A DNA stretch of 64,000 nt from Microbacterium sp. CFH 31415. GTDB lineage: Bacteria; Actinomycetota; Actinomycetes; Actinomycetales; Microbacteriaceae. The position numbers and the translations under genes are program-made. The stretch covers positions 1 to 64,000 of the forward strand of contig NZ_JAKYXC010000002.1 in the NCBI RefSeq assembly GCF_022538185.1, given 5' to 3'. A model generated the notes under the pieces. It was not told the DNA's origin and did no database searches. It saw nothing but the letters and a program-made list of their open reading frames with translations. Shown in pieces: positions 38,700 through 46,859 of this stretch (positions are counted from its first letter, which is position 1; the number at the start of each line of letters is the position of its first letter).

Positions 38700-39047
38700 A
38701 TGCAGATCCTCGACGCCGTCGACGCGGCCTCGCTCCGCTCCGACATCCCCGCCTTCGCTCCCGGCGACACCGTCAAGGTGCACGTCAACATCACCGAGGG
38801 CAACCGCTCGCGCATCCAGGTCTTCCAGGGCGTCGTCATCGGCCGCTCGGGCGATGGAGTCCGCGAGACCTTCACGGTCCGCAAGATCAGCTTCCAGGTC
38901 GGTGTCGAGCGCACGTTCCCCGTCCACAGCCCGGTGATCGACCACATCGAGGTCGTCACCCGCGGTGACGTCCGCCGCGCGAAGCTCTACTACCTGCGCA
39001 ACCTCCGTGGCAAGAAGGCCAAGATCAAGGAGAAGCGCGAGAACTGA
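38700..39047 (+). CDS. rplS: 50S ribosomal protein bL19
   Basis: bL19 of 115 residues at the interface of the ribosomal subunits. The sequence [37 protein letters not shown] and [18 protein letters not shown] is standard. A leader of about 125 nt follows a CAGAAT -10-like box near 38561; no known L19 leader structure is obvious. A strong terminator follows. Confidence 0.97.
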   Translation: MQILDAVDAASLRSDIPAFAPGDTVKVHVNITEGNRSRIQVFQGVVIGRSGDGVRETFTVRKISFQVGVERTFPVHSPVIDHIEVVTRGDVRRAKLYYLRNLRGKKAKIKEKREN

Positions 39048-39059
39048 GTTCTCCGTCAC

Positions 39060-39090
39060 GAAGCCCCGGACCTGCGGTCCGGGGCTTCGT
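39060..39090 (+). terminator. intrinsic terminator after rplS
   Basis: GAAGCCCCGGACC (39060-39072) pairs perfectly with GGTCCGGGGCTTC (39076-39088) around a TGC loop, 13 bp after the rplS stop. Confidence 0.85.
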
Positions 39091-39221
39091 CGTCTTCCCA
39101 GGCACCGTTCCTGGCTGGAAACGTCCCCCGAAGCGTGGACCCCGGCATGTCGTGCCCCGCGGAATGTGGGAACCTTGAGGAAGGCCCTCCGATCGACGGC
39201 GTGCCGGGTGAAGGAACGTGC

Positions 39222-40004
39222 ATGACCACCGAGAAGACGGCTGAGGCCGAACCGGCCCCCGCTTCCGGGTCGGGAGGGGACGCCGCCATCCACCGTCGTC
39301 GGCGCGGCTGGCTGACGTTCCTGCGCGATGTCATCGTGATCATCCTGATCGCGGTGCTGGTCTCGTTCCTCGTCAAGACCTTCCTGGTGCGCTCGTTCTA
39401 CATCCCCTCGGGATCGATGAAGGAGACGCTGCACGTCGACGACCGCATCCTGGTCGACGAGATCACGCCTCGTTTCGGCGGATACGGACGCGGCGACATC
39501 GTCGTGTTCCAGGACCCGGGCGGCTGGCTTCCGCCGAGCACCGACCCCGCCCGCCCGCCCGTCGTCGAGGCGATCGACTGGGTCCTGGCCCTCGTCGGGC
39601 TCTCGGCGCCCGACAGCGACGACCACCTCGTCAAGCGCATCATCGGCATGCCGGGCGATCACGTCGTGTGCTGCAACGCGCTGGGCCAGATCACCGTCAA
39701 CGGCGTGCCCATCGACGAGACCGACTACATCGTCGTGCCGACGGGTGAGTCTGCGGCTTCCGGCGACCCCTTCGACATCACCGTTCCGGCCGACAGCCTG
39801 TGGGTGCTCGGCGACAACCGGTACCAGTCGAAGGACTCGCGCTACAACCAGGACCAGCCCGGCGACGGGTTCGTTCCCCTCGAGAACGTCGTGGGGCGCG
39901 CGTTCCTGGTGACGTGGCCGCTCGACCGCTTCGGGACGCTCGACTTCCATCACGACGACTTCGCCGGTGTGCCCGCGCCCTCCGAGGAGGAGCCCGCGCC
40001 ATGA
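39222..40004 (+). CDS. lepB: type I signal peptidase
   Basis: Signal peptidase I of 260 residues. A cytosolic N-terminus of about 32 residues precedes one membrane anchor (FLRDVIVIILIAVLVSFLVK). The catalytic Ser is in SFYIPSGSMKETL and the Lys in DDHLVKRIIGMPGD; GDNRYQSKDSR is the conserved box E. An insertion between the Ser and Lys boxes (VDEITPRFGGYGR to LVGLSAPDS) is typical of actinobacteria. AAGGA precedes ATG 39222. The stop overlaps rnhB (ATGA). Confidence 0.95.
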   Translation: MTTEKTAEAEPAPASGSGGDAAIHRRRRGWLTFLRDVIVIILIAVLVSFLVKTFLVRSFYIPSGSMKETLHVDDRILVDEITPRFGGYGRGDIVVFQDPGGWLPPSTDPARPPVVEAIDWVLALVGLSAPDSDDHLVKRIIGMPGDHVVCCNALGQITVNGVPIDETDYIVVPTGESAASGDPFDITVPADSLWVLGDNRYQSKDSRYNQDQPGDGFVPLENVVGRAFLVTWPLDRFGTLDFHHDDFAGVPAPSEEEPAP

Positions 40005-40660
40005 CGGTCGCCGAGCCGCGCCTCACGCTCGAGCGTCGACTCCTGCGTGAGCACGCGCTCGTCATCGCCTGCGACGAGGTCGGCCGCGGCGCTCTCGCCG
40101 GGCCCGTCGCCGTCGGCGCGGCCGTGATCGACGCCCCCCGGTCGCGCAAGCGCATCCCCCAGGGCCTGCGGGACTCCAAGCTCGTTCCCGAACCGCGGCG
40201 CGCCGATGTGGCCGCCCGCGCCGCGTCCTGGGTGTCCGCGAGTGCCGTCGGGTGGGCGAGCTCCGCCGAGATCGACGAGATCGGCATCATGCGCGCCCTC
40301 GGCCTCGCGTCGATCCGCGCCCTGGCGGACCTGCGCGCGCACGGGGTCGTCGCCGAGGACGCCATCGTGATCCTCGACGGCAACTACGACTACATCACCG
40401 CGGCTGGCGCGACCGGCCTGCGGGTGACCCCGGTCATCAAGGCCGACCGGGACTGCGCGTCCGCGGCCGCGGCATCCGTCATCGCCAAAGTCGCCCGCGA
40501 CGCGCTGATGACGCAGCTGCACGATCAGCTCCCCGCCTACAACTGGGCGCGCAACAAGGGCTACGCGAGCCCTGATCACCGCGAGGCGATCCGCGAGCAC
40601 GGCATCAGCGCGCACCACCGGGCGTCGTGGTCGATCGCCGACGCCCCGACCCTGTTCTGA
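40001..40660 (+). CDS. rnhB: ribonuclease HII
   Basis: RNase HII of 219 residues removes ribonucleotides and RNA in DNA hybrids. Catalytic acidic residues are in ACDEVGRGALAGPV (Asp-Glu near 24), VILDGNYDYI and IKADRDCASAAAASV. ATG 40001 overlaps the lepB stop. The sequence PAYNWARNKGYASPDH is the conserved C-terminal block. Confidence 0.95.
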   Translation: MTVAEPRLTLERRLLREHALVIACDEVGRGALAGPVAVGAAVIDAPRSRKRIPQGLRDSKLVPEPRRADVAARAASWVSASAVGWASSAEIDEIGIMRALGLASIRALADLRAHGVVAEDAIVILDGNYDYITAAGATGLRVTPVIKADRDCASAAAASVIAKVARDALMTQLHDQLPAYNWARNKGYASPDHREAIREHGISAHHRASWSIADAPTLF

Positions 40661-40710
40661 TCGGGTGTCCGCCGGTGGCGGACGCGCGTCGCGACGTCCG
40701 CTCGCGCCCA

Positions 40711-40716
40711 TAGGAT
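40711..40716 (+). promoter_or_regulatory. leaderless -10 box of the DUF2469 gene
   Basis: TAGGAT ends nine bases before the ATG at 40726. Confidence 0.45.
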
Positions 40717-40725
40717 GGACTCACC

Positions 40726-41049
40726 ATGGATGACGAAGTCTTCGAGGACTACGACCGTGAGCTGGAACTCGCCCTTTACCGCGAGTACCGCGACGTCGTC
40801 TCGCAGTTCCAGTATGTGATCGAGACCGAGCGGCGCTTCTATCTCGCCAACGAGGTCAATGTCGTGCGCCGCGACACCGAGCACGATTTCTACTTCGAGA
40901 TCTCGATGGCCGACGTCTGGGTGTGGGACATCTACCGCGCCGACCGCTTCGTCAAGGCAGTCCGTGTGCTGACCTTCAAGGACGTCAACGTCGAAGAGCT
41001 CCAACGGCGCGACTTCCACCTCCCGGAAGAGCTGTCGCTCGACACCTGA
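40726..41049 (+). CDS. DUF2469 family protein
   Basis: Conserved actinobacterial protein of 107 residues, next to rnhB as in most actinobacteria. The whole sequence (YDRELELALYREYRDVV, FYLANEVNVVRR, FYFEISMADVWVWDIYR, VRVLTFKDVNVEEL) is typical DUF2469. Function is not known. It is acidic and has no membrane segment. Confidence 0.93.
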   Translation: MDDEVFEDYDRELELALYREYRDVVSQFQYVIETERRFYLANEVNVVRRDTEHDFYFEISMADVWVWDIYRADRFVKAVRVLTFKDVNVEELQRRDFHLPEELSLDT

Positions 41050-41150
41050 TCGGCCGCGCCGGTTCCTCCCCAGCCATGAGCGGCTGAGAGCAGTGAACGG
41101 ATGCTCCGCCACGGCGTGAACGGGATCGCCGCGCGCGCGACGATCCCTTC

Positions 41151-41519
41151 ATGGCAGACAAAGACGTCCTGGGCCGGGCGGGCGAGGAACGCGCCGCCCA
41201 CTACTTCGAAGAGCACGGCTACACCGTTCTCGCTCGCAACTGGCGGTGCCGCGAAGGCGAGATCGATCTCGTCGTCGCCCGCGGCGGCGACATCGTCGTG
41301 GTCGAGGTCAAGACCCGCCGGGGCGAGGGGTTCGGGCACCCGTTCGAGGCGATCGATGCCCGCAAGCGGGCGCGGCTGTGGCGTCTGGCGGTGGCATGGA
41401 CCGCGTCGCATCGCGACAGCGTGCAGGGCCGTCGGCTGCGCATCGACGCGATCGGCCTGACGGGCGCCGATCCGCGAAGTGCGCGCCTGGAGCACCTCGT
41501 CGACGTCGAGGTGCCGTGA
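41151..41519 (+). CDS. YraN / UPF0102 endonuclease-fold protein
   Basis: UPF0102 protein of 122 residues. GRAGEERAAHYFEEHGYTV, GEIDLVVARGGDIVVVEVKTRRG (an Asp and ExK restriction-endonuclease-like core) and the AIDARKRARLWRLA block are all present. The family is nuclease-like and often found beside comM and rnhB, but its role is uncertain. Its stop overlaps the GTG of comM. Confidence 0.92.
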   Translation: MADKDVLGRAGEERAAHYFEEHGYTVLARNWRCREGEIDLVVARGGDIVVVEVKTRRGEGFGHPFEAIDARKRARLWRLAVAWTASHRDSVQGRRLRIDAIGLTGADPRSARLEHLVDVEVP

Positions 41520-42436
41520 GCGTCGCGCGCACGTGGGCGGTCGCGCTCGTCGGCGCTGCGGGCGAGCCGGTCGAGGTCGAGGCGGACCTGTCGCAGCAGA
41601 CGCCGGAGTTCAAGATCATCGGGCTCCCCGACAAGGCGCTGGGCGAGGCGGTGCAGCGCGTGCACAACGCGTGCGCCAACAGCGGCATTCCGCTGCCGCG
41701 CCGCAGGCTGACGGTGAACCTCTCGCCGGCGAGCCTGCCGAAGCAGGGATCCGGGTTCGATCTGGCGATCGCGGTCGCCGCTTTGGCGACGGAGGTGCCG
41801 ATGGATGCCGCATCCGTCGCCTCGACGGTGCACCTGGGCGAGCTCGGGCTCGACGGCCGCCTGCGCCCCATCCCCGGCGTGCTGCCGGCGGTCCTGGCCG
41901 CCGCCCGCGCCGGGCATCGTGCCGTGATCGTGCCGTGGGCGAACCGCGACGAAGCGGGCCTGGTCGAGGGGATCGAGGTCATCGCCGCCGTGAACCTCGC
42001 GCAGGTGGCGTCGTGGCATGGCGCCGACGTGGTCGTGCCCGACGACGAGCCTGTCGAACTGCCCGACGACGAGGTGCCCGAAACAGCACAGCCCGATCTC
42101 GCCGACGTCATCGGCCAGCGTGAGGCCGTCGACGCGCTGGTGGTCGCGGCGGCGGGCGGACACCATCTGCTCATGTGCGGACCACCCGGAGCGGGCAAGA
42201 CGATGCTCGCGCGGCGGCTGCCGGGGATTCTTCCTGAGCTCGACGACCGGGCGGCGCTCACCAGCGCGTCGATCCGCAGCCTGTCCGGGGCCCGTGTCGC
42301 GGAGCTCTCGCGCACGCCGCCCTTCGAAGCGCCGCACCACAGTGCGAGCGTCGCCGCGCTGGTCGGCGGCGGAACCCGCACCGTGCGGCCGGGGGCGATC
42401 GCCCGGGCGACCGAGGGCATCCTGTTCCTCGACGAG
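41516..42436 (+). pseudogene. comM: comM (Mg-chelatase-like helicase), 5' part, cut by the element
   Basis: The first 307 codons of ComM (YifB), a hexameric AAA+ helicase that drives branch migration in natural transformation. The N-terminal domain (VEADLSQQTPEFKIIGLPD, then LTVNLSPASLPKQGSGFDLA) and the Walker A GPPGAGKTMLARRLPG near 222 are intact. The sequence stops matching at GILFLDE, inside Walker B. The reading frame then runs 53 codons into the element to 42595. GTG 41516 overlaps yraN (GTGA). Without the remainder this cannot be a working ATPase unless the element is excised. Confidence 0.95.
42425..42436 (+). other. left attachment site (attL)
   Basis: TTCCTCGACGAG here matches TTCCTCGCTGAG at 54959-54970 in 10 of 12 bases. 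Joining comM through the shared GAG (42434-42436 and 54968-54970) restores LFLDEAGEF exactly. The intact gene must have GAC (Asp of Walker B), so crossover is at GAG rather than in TTCCTCG. Confidence 0.75.
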
Positions 42437-42627
42437 TCGGAGTATCGCATAGTCGCCCTAATGTGCACGAAGAAACCCCAGGTGATACTATCAATCCATC
42501 GACACCGACCAGAGGTCGTGTCGAAGCCTTCGCTTGAGGCGCTGAGTCGATTCGCTCCCAGCATTCAAGAGTCCGTCGGTCAGAGGCCGGGATAACCCAA
42601 CCCACCTCAACCGATTGGAGGGTCGGC

Positions 42628-43770
42628 ATGTCCTGCCGTCTCAACATCGCGGATCTTCCCCGCGACATCATCGGCGCGGACCGCGGTTTCAACGTGGGCG
42701 GCGACGTCCTCACGACTCTCGCGGATGGTCGCTCGCTCGATTCCGTCTGGACCGAACTCCAGGACGCTCTCAAGGCGTGGAACGACGGGCGGTCGGCTGT
42801 CGCCGCACTGTTCACCACCAACACGACCGACTCGTACGACCTGCTCCCGCTCGACGGTGGCCGCGTCGACCTCGAAGTCGCTTCGGAGTTCGGCGTTCCG
42901 GTCGCCGGTCGCGTCGAGCCGAAGTACTACGCGGTCGGCCACGACCTGAAGTGGTACGACTTCGCGACTCGCTACACGCGCAAGTTCCTGCGCGATGCGA
43001 AGACGCCCCAGATCCAGTCGCAGCACATCGCCGCCCAGGAGGGAGACAACCGGCTGATCTTCAACTCGATCATGGCGACCCTGATGACCCCGAGCGGGGG
43101 CGCGTTCCCTGCGCGAGGCACCAACCCCGAGGGCCAGACGATCTACTCCCTCTACGCGGGTGCCGCCGACGACAAGCCGCCGACCGCGCCGGATGGAACG
43201 ACCTTCGCCGCGAACCACACGCACTTCCTGGTGTCAGGTGGAGCGACCGTCGATTCCGGCGACCTGGACGACGTGATCGCCAAGGTGACGGAGCACGGGC
43301 GCGGCACCAAGGAGAGCGGCGAACAGATGGTCGTCCTCGTCCACAAGCAGGAGGGCGACAAGATCCGTGCCTTCCGCGTGGCGGACGGTGATCGGTACGA
43401 CTTCATCGCCACGGCGAACGAGCCCGCCTACCTCACCGATCAGACTCTCGTCGGAGAACGCCCACCCGCGACCTTCAACGGTCTCGACGTCCTGGGCTCC
43501 TATGGGAACGCGCTGATCGTGGAGCACACGCTCGCGAAGGCCGGCTACATGGTGGCCGTCGCCGCAGGCGGTGAGAACCCCGTCGCATTCCGTCAGCACC
43601 CCATCGCTGACAACCAGGGGTTCCGCCTCGTGCAGGGGCCGCTCGCTCGCTACCCGCTCATCGAGTCGATCTACGAGCGAGGCTTCGGGCTCGGCATCCG
43701 TCGTCGCGACGCCGCCGCAGTCATCCAGATCAAGGCCTCCGGCACGTACACCGCGCCGAGCTGGACCTAA
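42628..43770 (+). CDS. HK97-type phage major capsid protein
   Basis: A 380-residue protein starting 191 bp inside the left end, with GGAGGG seven bases before the ATG. Several blocks are those of actinophage and prophage capsid proteins: GGATVDSGDLDDVIAKVTEH, MVVLVHKQEGDKIRAFRV, RPPATFNGLDVLGSYG and the C-terminal RYPLIESIYERGFGLGIRRR followed by AAVIQIKASGTYTAP. The length suits an HK97-fold subunit without a large scaffold domain. No protease, scaffold or portal is next to it. It may build a satellite-specific shell, co-assemble with helper capsid to change its size, or interfere with it. Two terminators isolate it from the next genes. Confidence 0.8.
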   Translation: MSCRLNIADLPRDIIGADRGFNVGGDVLTTLADGRSLDSVWTELQDALKAWNDGRSAVAALFTTNTTDSYDLLPLDGGRVDLEVASEFGVPVAGRVEPKYYAVGHDLKWYDFATRYTRKFLRDAKTPQIQSQHIAAQEGDNRLIFNSIMATLMTPSGGAFPARGTNPEGQTIYSLYAGAADDKPPTAPDGTTFAANHTHFLVSGGATVDSGDLDDVIAKVTEHGRGTKESGEQMVVLVHKQEGDKIRAFRVADGDRYDFIATANEPAYLTDQTLVGERPPATFNGLDVLGSYGNALIVEHTLAKAGYMVAVAAGGENPVAFRQHPIADNQGFRLVQGPLARYPLIESIYERGFGLGIRRRDAAAVIQIKASGTYTAPSWT

Positions 43771-43776
43771 CAGACC

Positions 43777-43813
43777 GGGGTCCGGGCTTTGGCTGCTTGT
43801 TCGCCCGGACCCC
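43777..43813 (+). terminator. first hairpin after the capsid gene
   Basis: GGGGTCCGGGC (43777-43787) pairs with GCCCGGACCCC (43803-43813), 11 bp with a 15-nt loop, six bases after the capsid stop. Confidence 0.65.
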
Positions 43814-43876
43814 TCCGAACCTGGAGTTCGGGTCTTCCTTTCCTCGAACTCCTTGACGCAGGGGCATGCGTCACTT

Positions 43877-43920
43877 GGGAGCCCCGCCGCCTTGGCCGGT
43901 AGGGCGGGGCTCCCCTTCTT
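43877..43920 (+). terminator. second, T-rich-tailed terminator after the capsid gene
   Basis: GGGAGCCCCGCC (43877-43888) pairs with GGCGGGGCTCCC (43903-43914), 12 bp, followed by CTTCTT. The stretch 43771-43952 holds only these two hairpins. Confidence 0.75.
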
Positions 43921-43952
43921 CCCGACCGGCCAACACATGGAAGGCCAAGGCC

Positions 43953-44390
43953 ATGACTGACACCAGCAACTTCGCAAACGTAGACATCGCCGCGTTCGAC
44001 CAGACTCTCGCGGAGTACGGCGATGCCGACGCGCTTTGCCCGCAGGGGACGAACCGGAAGCTCCTTCGACTCGCCCCCATCCGCGCGGCGATCAAGAACG
44101 CCCTGCGCTCGGCCGACTACGACAGCGTCGGCGGCACAGTCCCAGTCATTCAACTGACGGGCGGATTCACCCAAGCCATCCGAGAGCGTGTGGGAGAGGA
44201 ACCCGCAGGTCGAAAGAGCACCGTGACCTACTGCGCGTACTGCGGCGACCCAACGGGCTTCACCACTCCGTTCTGGGTGAACTGCGGAACGGTCATCGCC
44301 CAAGTAGACCTCTGCAACGCGTGCACCAAGCACGCGATGGATGACCTCGATTGCAAGCCGCAGATCGGTTCTCCGGGACGGGCCGACTGA
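43953..44390 (+). CDS. element protein with paired Cys motifs, unknown
   Basis: Protein of 145 residues. The N-terminal part is helical (FDQTLAEYGDADALCPQG). The C-terminal part has two Cys pairs, CAYCGDPTG and CNACTKHAMDDLDC, about 35 residues apart, which look like a zinc ribbon. The ATG at 43953 has a weak AAGG upstream. Its stop shares a base with the next ATG (TGATG), so the two are coupled. No family recognised; nucleic-acid binding would be inference from the zinc motif. Confidence 0.7.
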   Translation: MTDTSNFANVDIAAFDQTLAEYGDADALCPQGTNRKLLRLAPIRAAIKNALRSADYDSVGGTVPVIQLTGGFTQAIRERVGEEPAGRKSTVTYCAYCGDPTGFTTPFWVNCGTVIAQVDLCNACTKHAMDDLDCKPQIGSPGRAD

Positions 44391-44968
44391 TGCCCAAGGG
44401 AGTCCTCAGTCAAGATGCCGCGCACCGTTGCATCGCACACAAACGCGACGGCGAGCGGTGCAAGAAGGCCGCCATTCGAGGGGCGACCGTCTGCCGGTCA
44501 CACGGAGGCGCGACGCCGCAAGTGCAGCGGAAGGCACGCGAGCGCTTCAACGACAACATCGACCCGATGATCCAGACCGCCGCGCGGTACATCAAGGAAG
44601 CGGCTGAGGGAAAGCTCGACCCGATGGAGGCCCTTGCCTGGGCAAAGTTCATCGCGGATCGCACTGGCTTCGTTCCCGGCAAGACGAACATCCACGTCGA
44701 GGGTCCGCCGCTCTGGGAGCAGCTGCTCACGCCGCAGGACGGACAGATCCCGATTCTCCGACAGATCCAGCCAGGCGACATCGAGGATGCCGAAGTGGTT
44801 GAGGGCGACAGCGGGGACGAGCTTGAACGCCACGAGCGTGAGGAAGCCGAACGTCGCGTCCAGGCGTACCGCGAAGAAGAACGCGACCGCGCCCGCGCCG
44901 CGCTTCCTCACATTCCCCGCACAGTCGATCCGCCGAACCGATGGGAACGAGAAGATGAGCCAGCGTGA
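44390..44968 (+). CDS. zinc-motif protein resembling a terminase small subunit
   Basis: Protein of 192 residues. The N-terminus has a Cys/His cluster typical of an actinophage family (HRCIAHKRDGERCKKAAIRG, then VCRSHGGATPQVQRKA). A helical part follows (MEALAWAKFIADRTGFVPGK), then VEGPPLWEQLL, reminiscent of actinophage small terminases, and a highly charged tail. Small terminases choose the DNA to be packaged; a satellite version could redirect a helper large terminase. The identification is from general resemblance only and could be wrong; an alternative is an uncharacterised phage DNA-binding protein. Confidence 0.55.
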   Translation: MPKGVLSQDAAHRCIAHKRDGERCKKAAIRGATVCRSHGGATPQVQRKARERFNDNIDPMIQTAARYIKEAAEGKLDPMEALAWAKFIADRTGFVPGKTNIHVEGPPLWEQLLTPQDGQIPILRQIQPGDIEDAEVVEGDSGDELERHEREEAERRVQAYREEERDRARAALPHIPRTVDPPNRWEREDEPA

Positions 44969-45110
44969 GCCCGGTGCCGCCAGGACGCCTGAGGACGGTG
45001 AGTTCTCCCTGCCTCCGGTGAAGGACCCCGATCCGGGTGACCCGCTCGGCCCTCCCTCGAAGCGTTGGTCAGATGTCGTCAAGGGACGACGCACGTATGA
45101 GGAGAACTGA
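44955..45110 (+). CDS. small acidic/Pro-rich element protein, 51 aa
   Basis: ATG 44955 overlaps the previous gene by 14 bases. The product (MSQREPGAARTPEDGEFSLP to DVVKGRRTYEEN) is Pro-rich and has no known domain. The next gene starts one base after its stop with its ribosome site inside this ORF, which supports a translated operon. Confidence 0.55.
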   Translation: MSQREPGAARTPEDGEFSLPPVKDPDPGDPLGPPSKRWSDVVKGRRTYEEN

Positions 45111-45111
45111 C

Positions 45112-45321
45112 TTGTCTGAGCAAGAGGTAGAGGACATCAACACCTGGCGGCTTCGGAAGATCAGTGGATCGTGGGGAAACCACTCCACGACCTGGTTCGC
45201 CACCGCCCCAGGGTGCCCGAACGGATACCACCCCACCCGGAACTGCACGTGCAAGCCGTTCAAGCGAGCGCAGGACGCGCGAGCCTTCATCCTCGACTCG
45301 AATCGCGCCCTCGAACGGTGA
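45112..45321 (+). CDS. small element protein with Cys pair, 69 aa
   Basis: TTG 45112 is chosen because GAGGAG lies eight bases upstream; the in-frame ATG at 45097 has no ribosome site. The product has a CPNGYHPTRNCTCK cluster that could bind zinc, and ends in a helix (RAQDARAFILDSNRAL). No family recognised. It ends the four-gene small-protein run. Confidence 0.55.
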   Translation: MSEQEVEDINTWRLRKISGSWGNHSTTWFATAPGCPNGYHPTRNCTCKPFKRAQDARAFILDSNRALER

Positions 45322-45440
45322 GGACTGCCTGACGAGAGGCGTCCTGAGTCGATCTGAGGCGCTGGCGTCGCGAGGTCGAATCGAACCTCGACCACGCCGC
45401 TTCAGATGCGCCTACGCGACATTCGAAGATAGTTACTAAG

Positions 45441-45473
45441 TTGGTACCGCGGGGTGTATATTCGACTTACCAA
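45441..45473 (+). promoter_or_regulatory. promoter with candidate operator for the element regulator
   Basis: TATATT (45457-45462) is a good -10 box, with TTACTA 18 bp upstream as a weak -35. TTGGTA (45441-45446) and TACCAA (45468-45473) form an inverted pair around the -10, a plausible site for the regulator encoded at 45529. The rest of 45322-45440 shows a short inverted repeat GGTCGA/TCGACC near 45378 and nothing else. Confidence 0.45.
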
Positions 45474-45502
45474 GCGAATCCGCTGGAGTGGGGAAAAGAA
45501 GG

Positions 45503-45529
45503 CCTACCAGTTCTGTTCAGAACGGTAGG
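45503..45529 (+). promoter_or_regulatory. hairpin over the start region of the element regulator
   Basis: CCTACC-A-GTTCTG (45503-45515) pairs with CAGAAC-GGTAGG (45518-45529). The right arm overlaps AGGTGG, the only Shine-Dalgarno-like sequence before the alternative TTG 45538, so the hairpin could control translation. Confidence 0.45.
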
Positions 45530-45858
45530 TGGCCCAATTGGCGCTTCCCCGACGGCGACAGCCGCTCGCAAAGTTCATCCCCTTCCATGACCTCACTCCC
45601 GAGGTCGTCGCGGCCGCGCTCAACACGAACGTTGCGCGGATCCACAACCTCTGTCGTGGCCTGACGTACCCCAGCCCAGACGAGCTTGCCGCAATCGGCC
45701 GGCTGTTCGGCCTGCCGGTTGAGGTCTTCTTCGAGCCCGAGATGCTCGTCTACCGTGACGGCCCCTGGCCGCCGCCGCGAGGCGGGGCCGCGCAGATCGC
45801 TGACTTCGAGCGGCTTCGTGCCCAGCTCGACCGCGACCGTCACGAGGCGGGTGAGTGA
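45529..45858 (+). CDS. Cro/CI-type (XRE) helix-turn-helix regulator
   Basis: Protein of 109 residues. The helix-turn-helix lies in about residues 22-65 (LTPEVVAAALNTNVARIHNL, then GLTYPSPDELAAIGRLFGLP) and is like the Cro/CI fold, though unusual in detail; VEVFFEPEML is the common end of XRE domains. The start may be GTG 45529 or TTG 45538; the latter has AGGTGG five bases upstream. Likely controls the rightward replication genes and its own promoter. Confidence 0.7.
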   Translation: MAQLALPRRRQPLAKFIPFHDLTPEVVAAALNTNVARIHNLCRGLTYPSPDELAAIGRLFGLPVEVFFEPEMLVYRDGPWPPPRGGAAQIADFERLRAQLDRDRHEAGE

Positions 45859-45859
45859 C

Positions 45860-46012
45860 GTGGCTAGGATCACCCAGCCCACGCCCGATCCGCTCGAAGC
45901 CTTCGACGCTGTCGCTGCCGAAGTCCGTGCAATCAGCGCCGCGCGCGTTGACCGGATCGTCTCCCTGCTCGACCGGATCGGCGCGACGCTCGACTACGAC
46001 GACGAGGCCTGA
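45860..46012 (+). CDS. small helical element protein, 50 aa
   Basis: Short ORF with GTG 45860 (or GTG 45851, overlapping the regulator stop). Product VARITQPTPDPLEAFDAVAA to ATLDYDDEA is a single amphipathic helix region. The next gene starts two bases after its stop. No family recognised. Confidence 0.45.
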   Translation: MARITQPTPDPLEAFDAVAAEVRAISAARVDRIVSLLDRIGATLDYDDEA

Positions 46013-46013
46013 C

Positions 46014-46859
46014 GTGGAGGGCAATCCGCCCCTCCGAGTGCTTCCACTCCGACCGGGCACGAACATCCCTGCCATCAAGAACTGGCAGAACCTCGCCAGC
46101 GCCGACCACGACCAGATCACCCAATGGCGCAGAGAGGTCCCAGGATGCAACTGGGGCATCCTCACCGGCGACGGTCTAGGTGTCCTCGACCTCGACACGA
46201 AGAACGCCCCAGAGGGCGACCCAGGCGGGTTCGGCTCGCTCATCGACATCGAGGAACTGCTGGCGATCGACCTCAGCAACCTGCCGATGGTGACCACCGC
46301 GAACGGCGTCCATCTGTACTTCCGCTACGGCGGTCGCCTGGACTCGAAGGTTCCGTGGGTGCCGTACCTCGATGTGAAAGCGGACGGTGGGCATCAAGTC
46401 GCAGGGCCAGGCACGATCCGCGACGACTCGTCCGGCGTCCAGAGGGTCTACACCCTGGTTCGCGGAAGCCTCCGAGAGATTCCCTACGCACCCGACGCCC
46501 TCCTGTCGGCGATCCGCGGGTGGCGGGTCGGGCGACCGGGCAACGGAGGCGGATCGACCTCGCCAGGTGGCGACCTGCCTACGACTGAGGAAGCCATCGA
46601 GCACGGGCTACCGCTCAACTCGCGGAACGACTTCATGCATCGCCTCGCGTGCCGATGGTGGCTGAAGTTGGGCTTCGACGCTGAGGCGGAGGTCTGGACC
46701 CTCGCCCGTGCTGTCTGGGACTCGACCCCGGGGCAAGGGTCGTTTCCGTGGAGCGAGGTCGAGACATCGGTGCGCAGCGCCCGCCGATTCATCGAGTCCG
46801 AGGACTACAAGACTCGCCAGGCGCTCACAGCCTGGCTCTACCGAGAGGGCTTGGCATGA
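46014..46859 (+). CDS. primase-polymerase (AEP / Prim-Pol) domain protein
   Basis: Protein of 281 residues with the bifunctional DNA primase/polymerase N-terminal domain. NWGILTGDGLGVLDLDTK near residue 45 carries the metal-binding DxD, and TTANGVHLYFRYGG is the conserved hydrophobic strand with His. The helical C-terminus (EEAIEHGLPLNSRNDFMHRL) resembles a PriCT-type module. Such proteins start replication of plasmids, satellites and prophages. It overlaps the ATPase gene by four bases (ATGA). GTG 46014 is used; there is no ATG. Confidence 0.85.
   Translation: MEGNPPLRVLPLRPGTNIPAIKNWQNLASADHDQITQWRREVPGCNWGILTGDGLGVLDLDTKNAPEGDPGGFGSLIDIEELLAIDLSNLPMVTTANGVHLYFRYGGRLDSKVPWVPYLDVKADGGHQVAGPGTIRDDSSGVQRVYTLVRGSLREIPYAPDALLSAIRGWRVGRPGNGGGSTSPGGDLPTTEEAIEHGLPLNSRNDFMHRLACRWWLKLGFDAEAEVWTLARAVWDSTPGQGSFPWSEVETSVRSARRFIESEDYKTRQALTAWLYREGLA

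Noticed and set aside
45370..45412. tRNA-like T-arm (GGTTCGATTC on the minus strand) in the element
   Set aside because: Only a 6-bp hairpin is present; no acceptor stem, D-arm or anticodon arm could be built, and the integrase target is comM.
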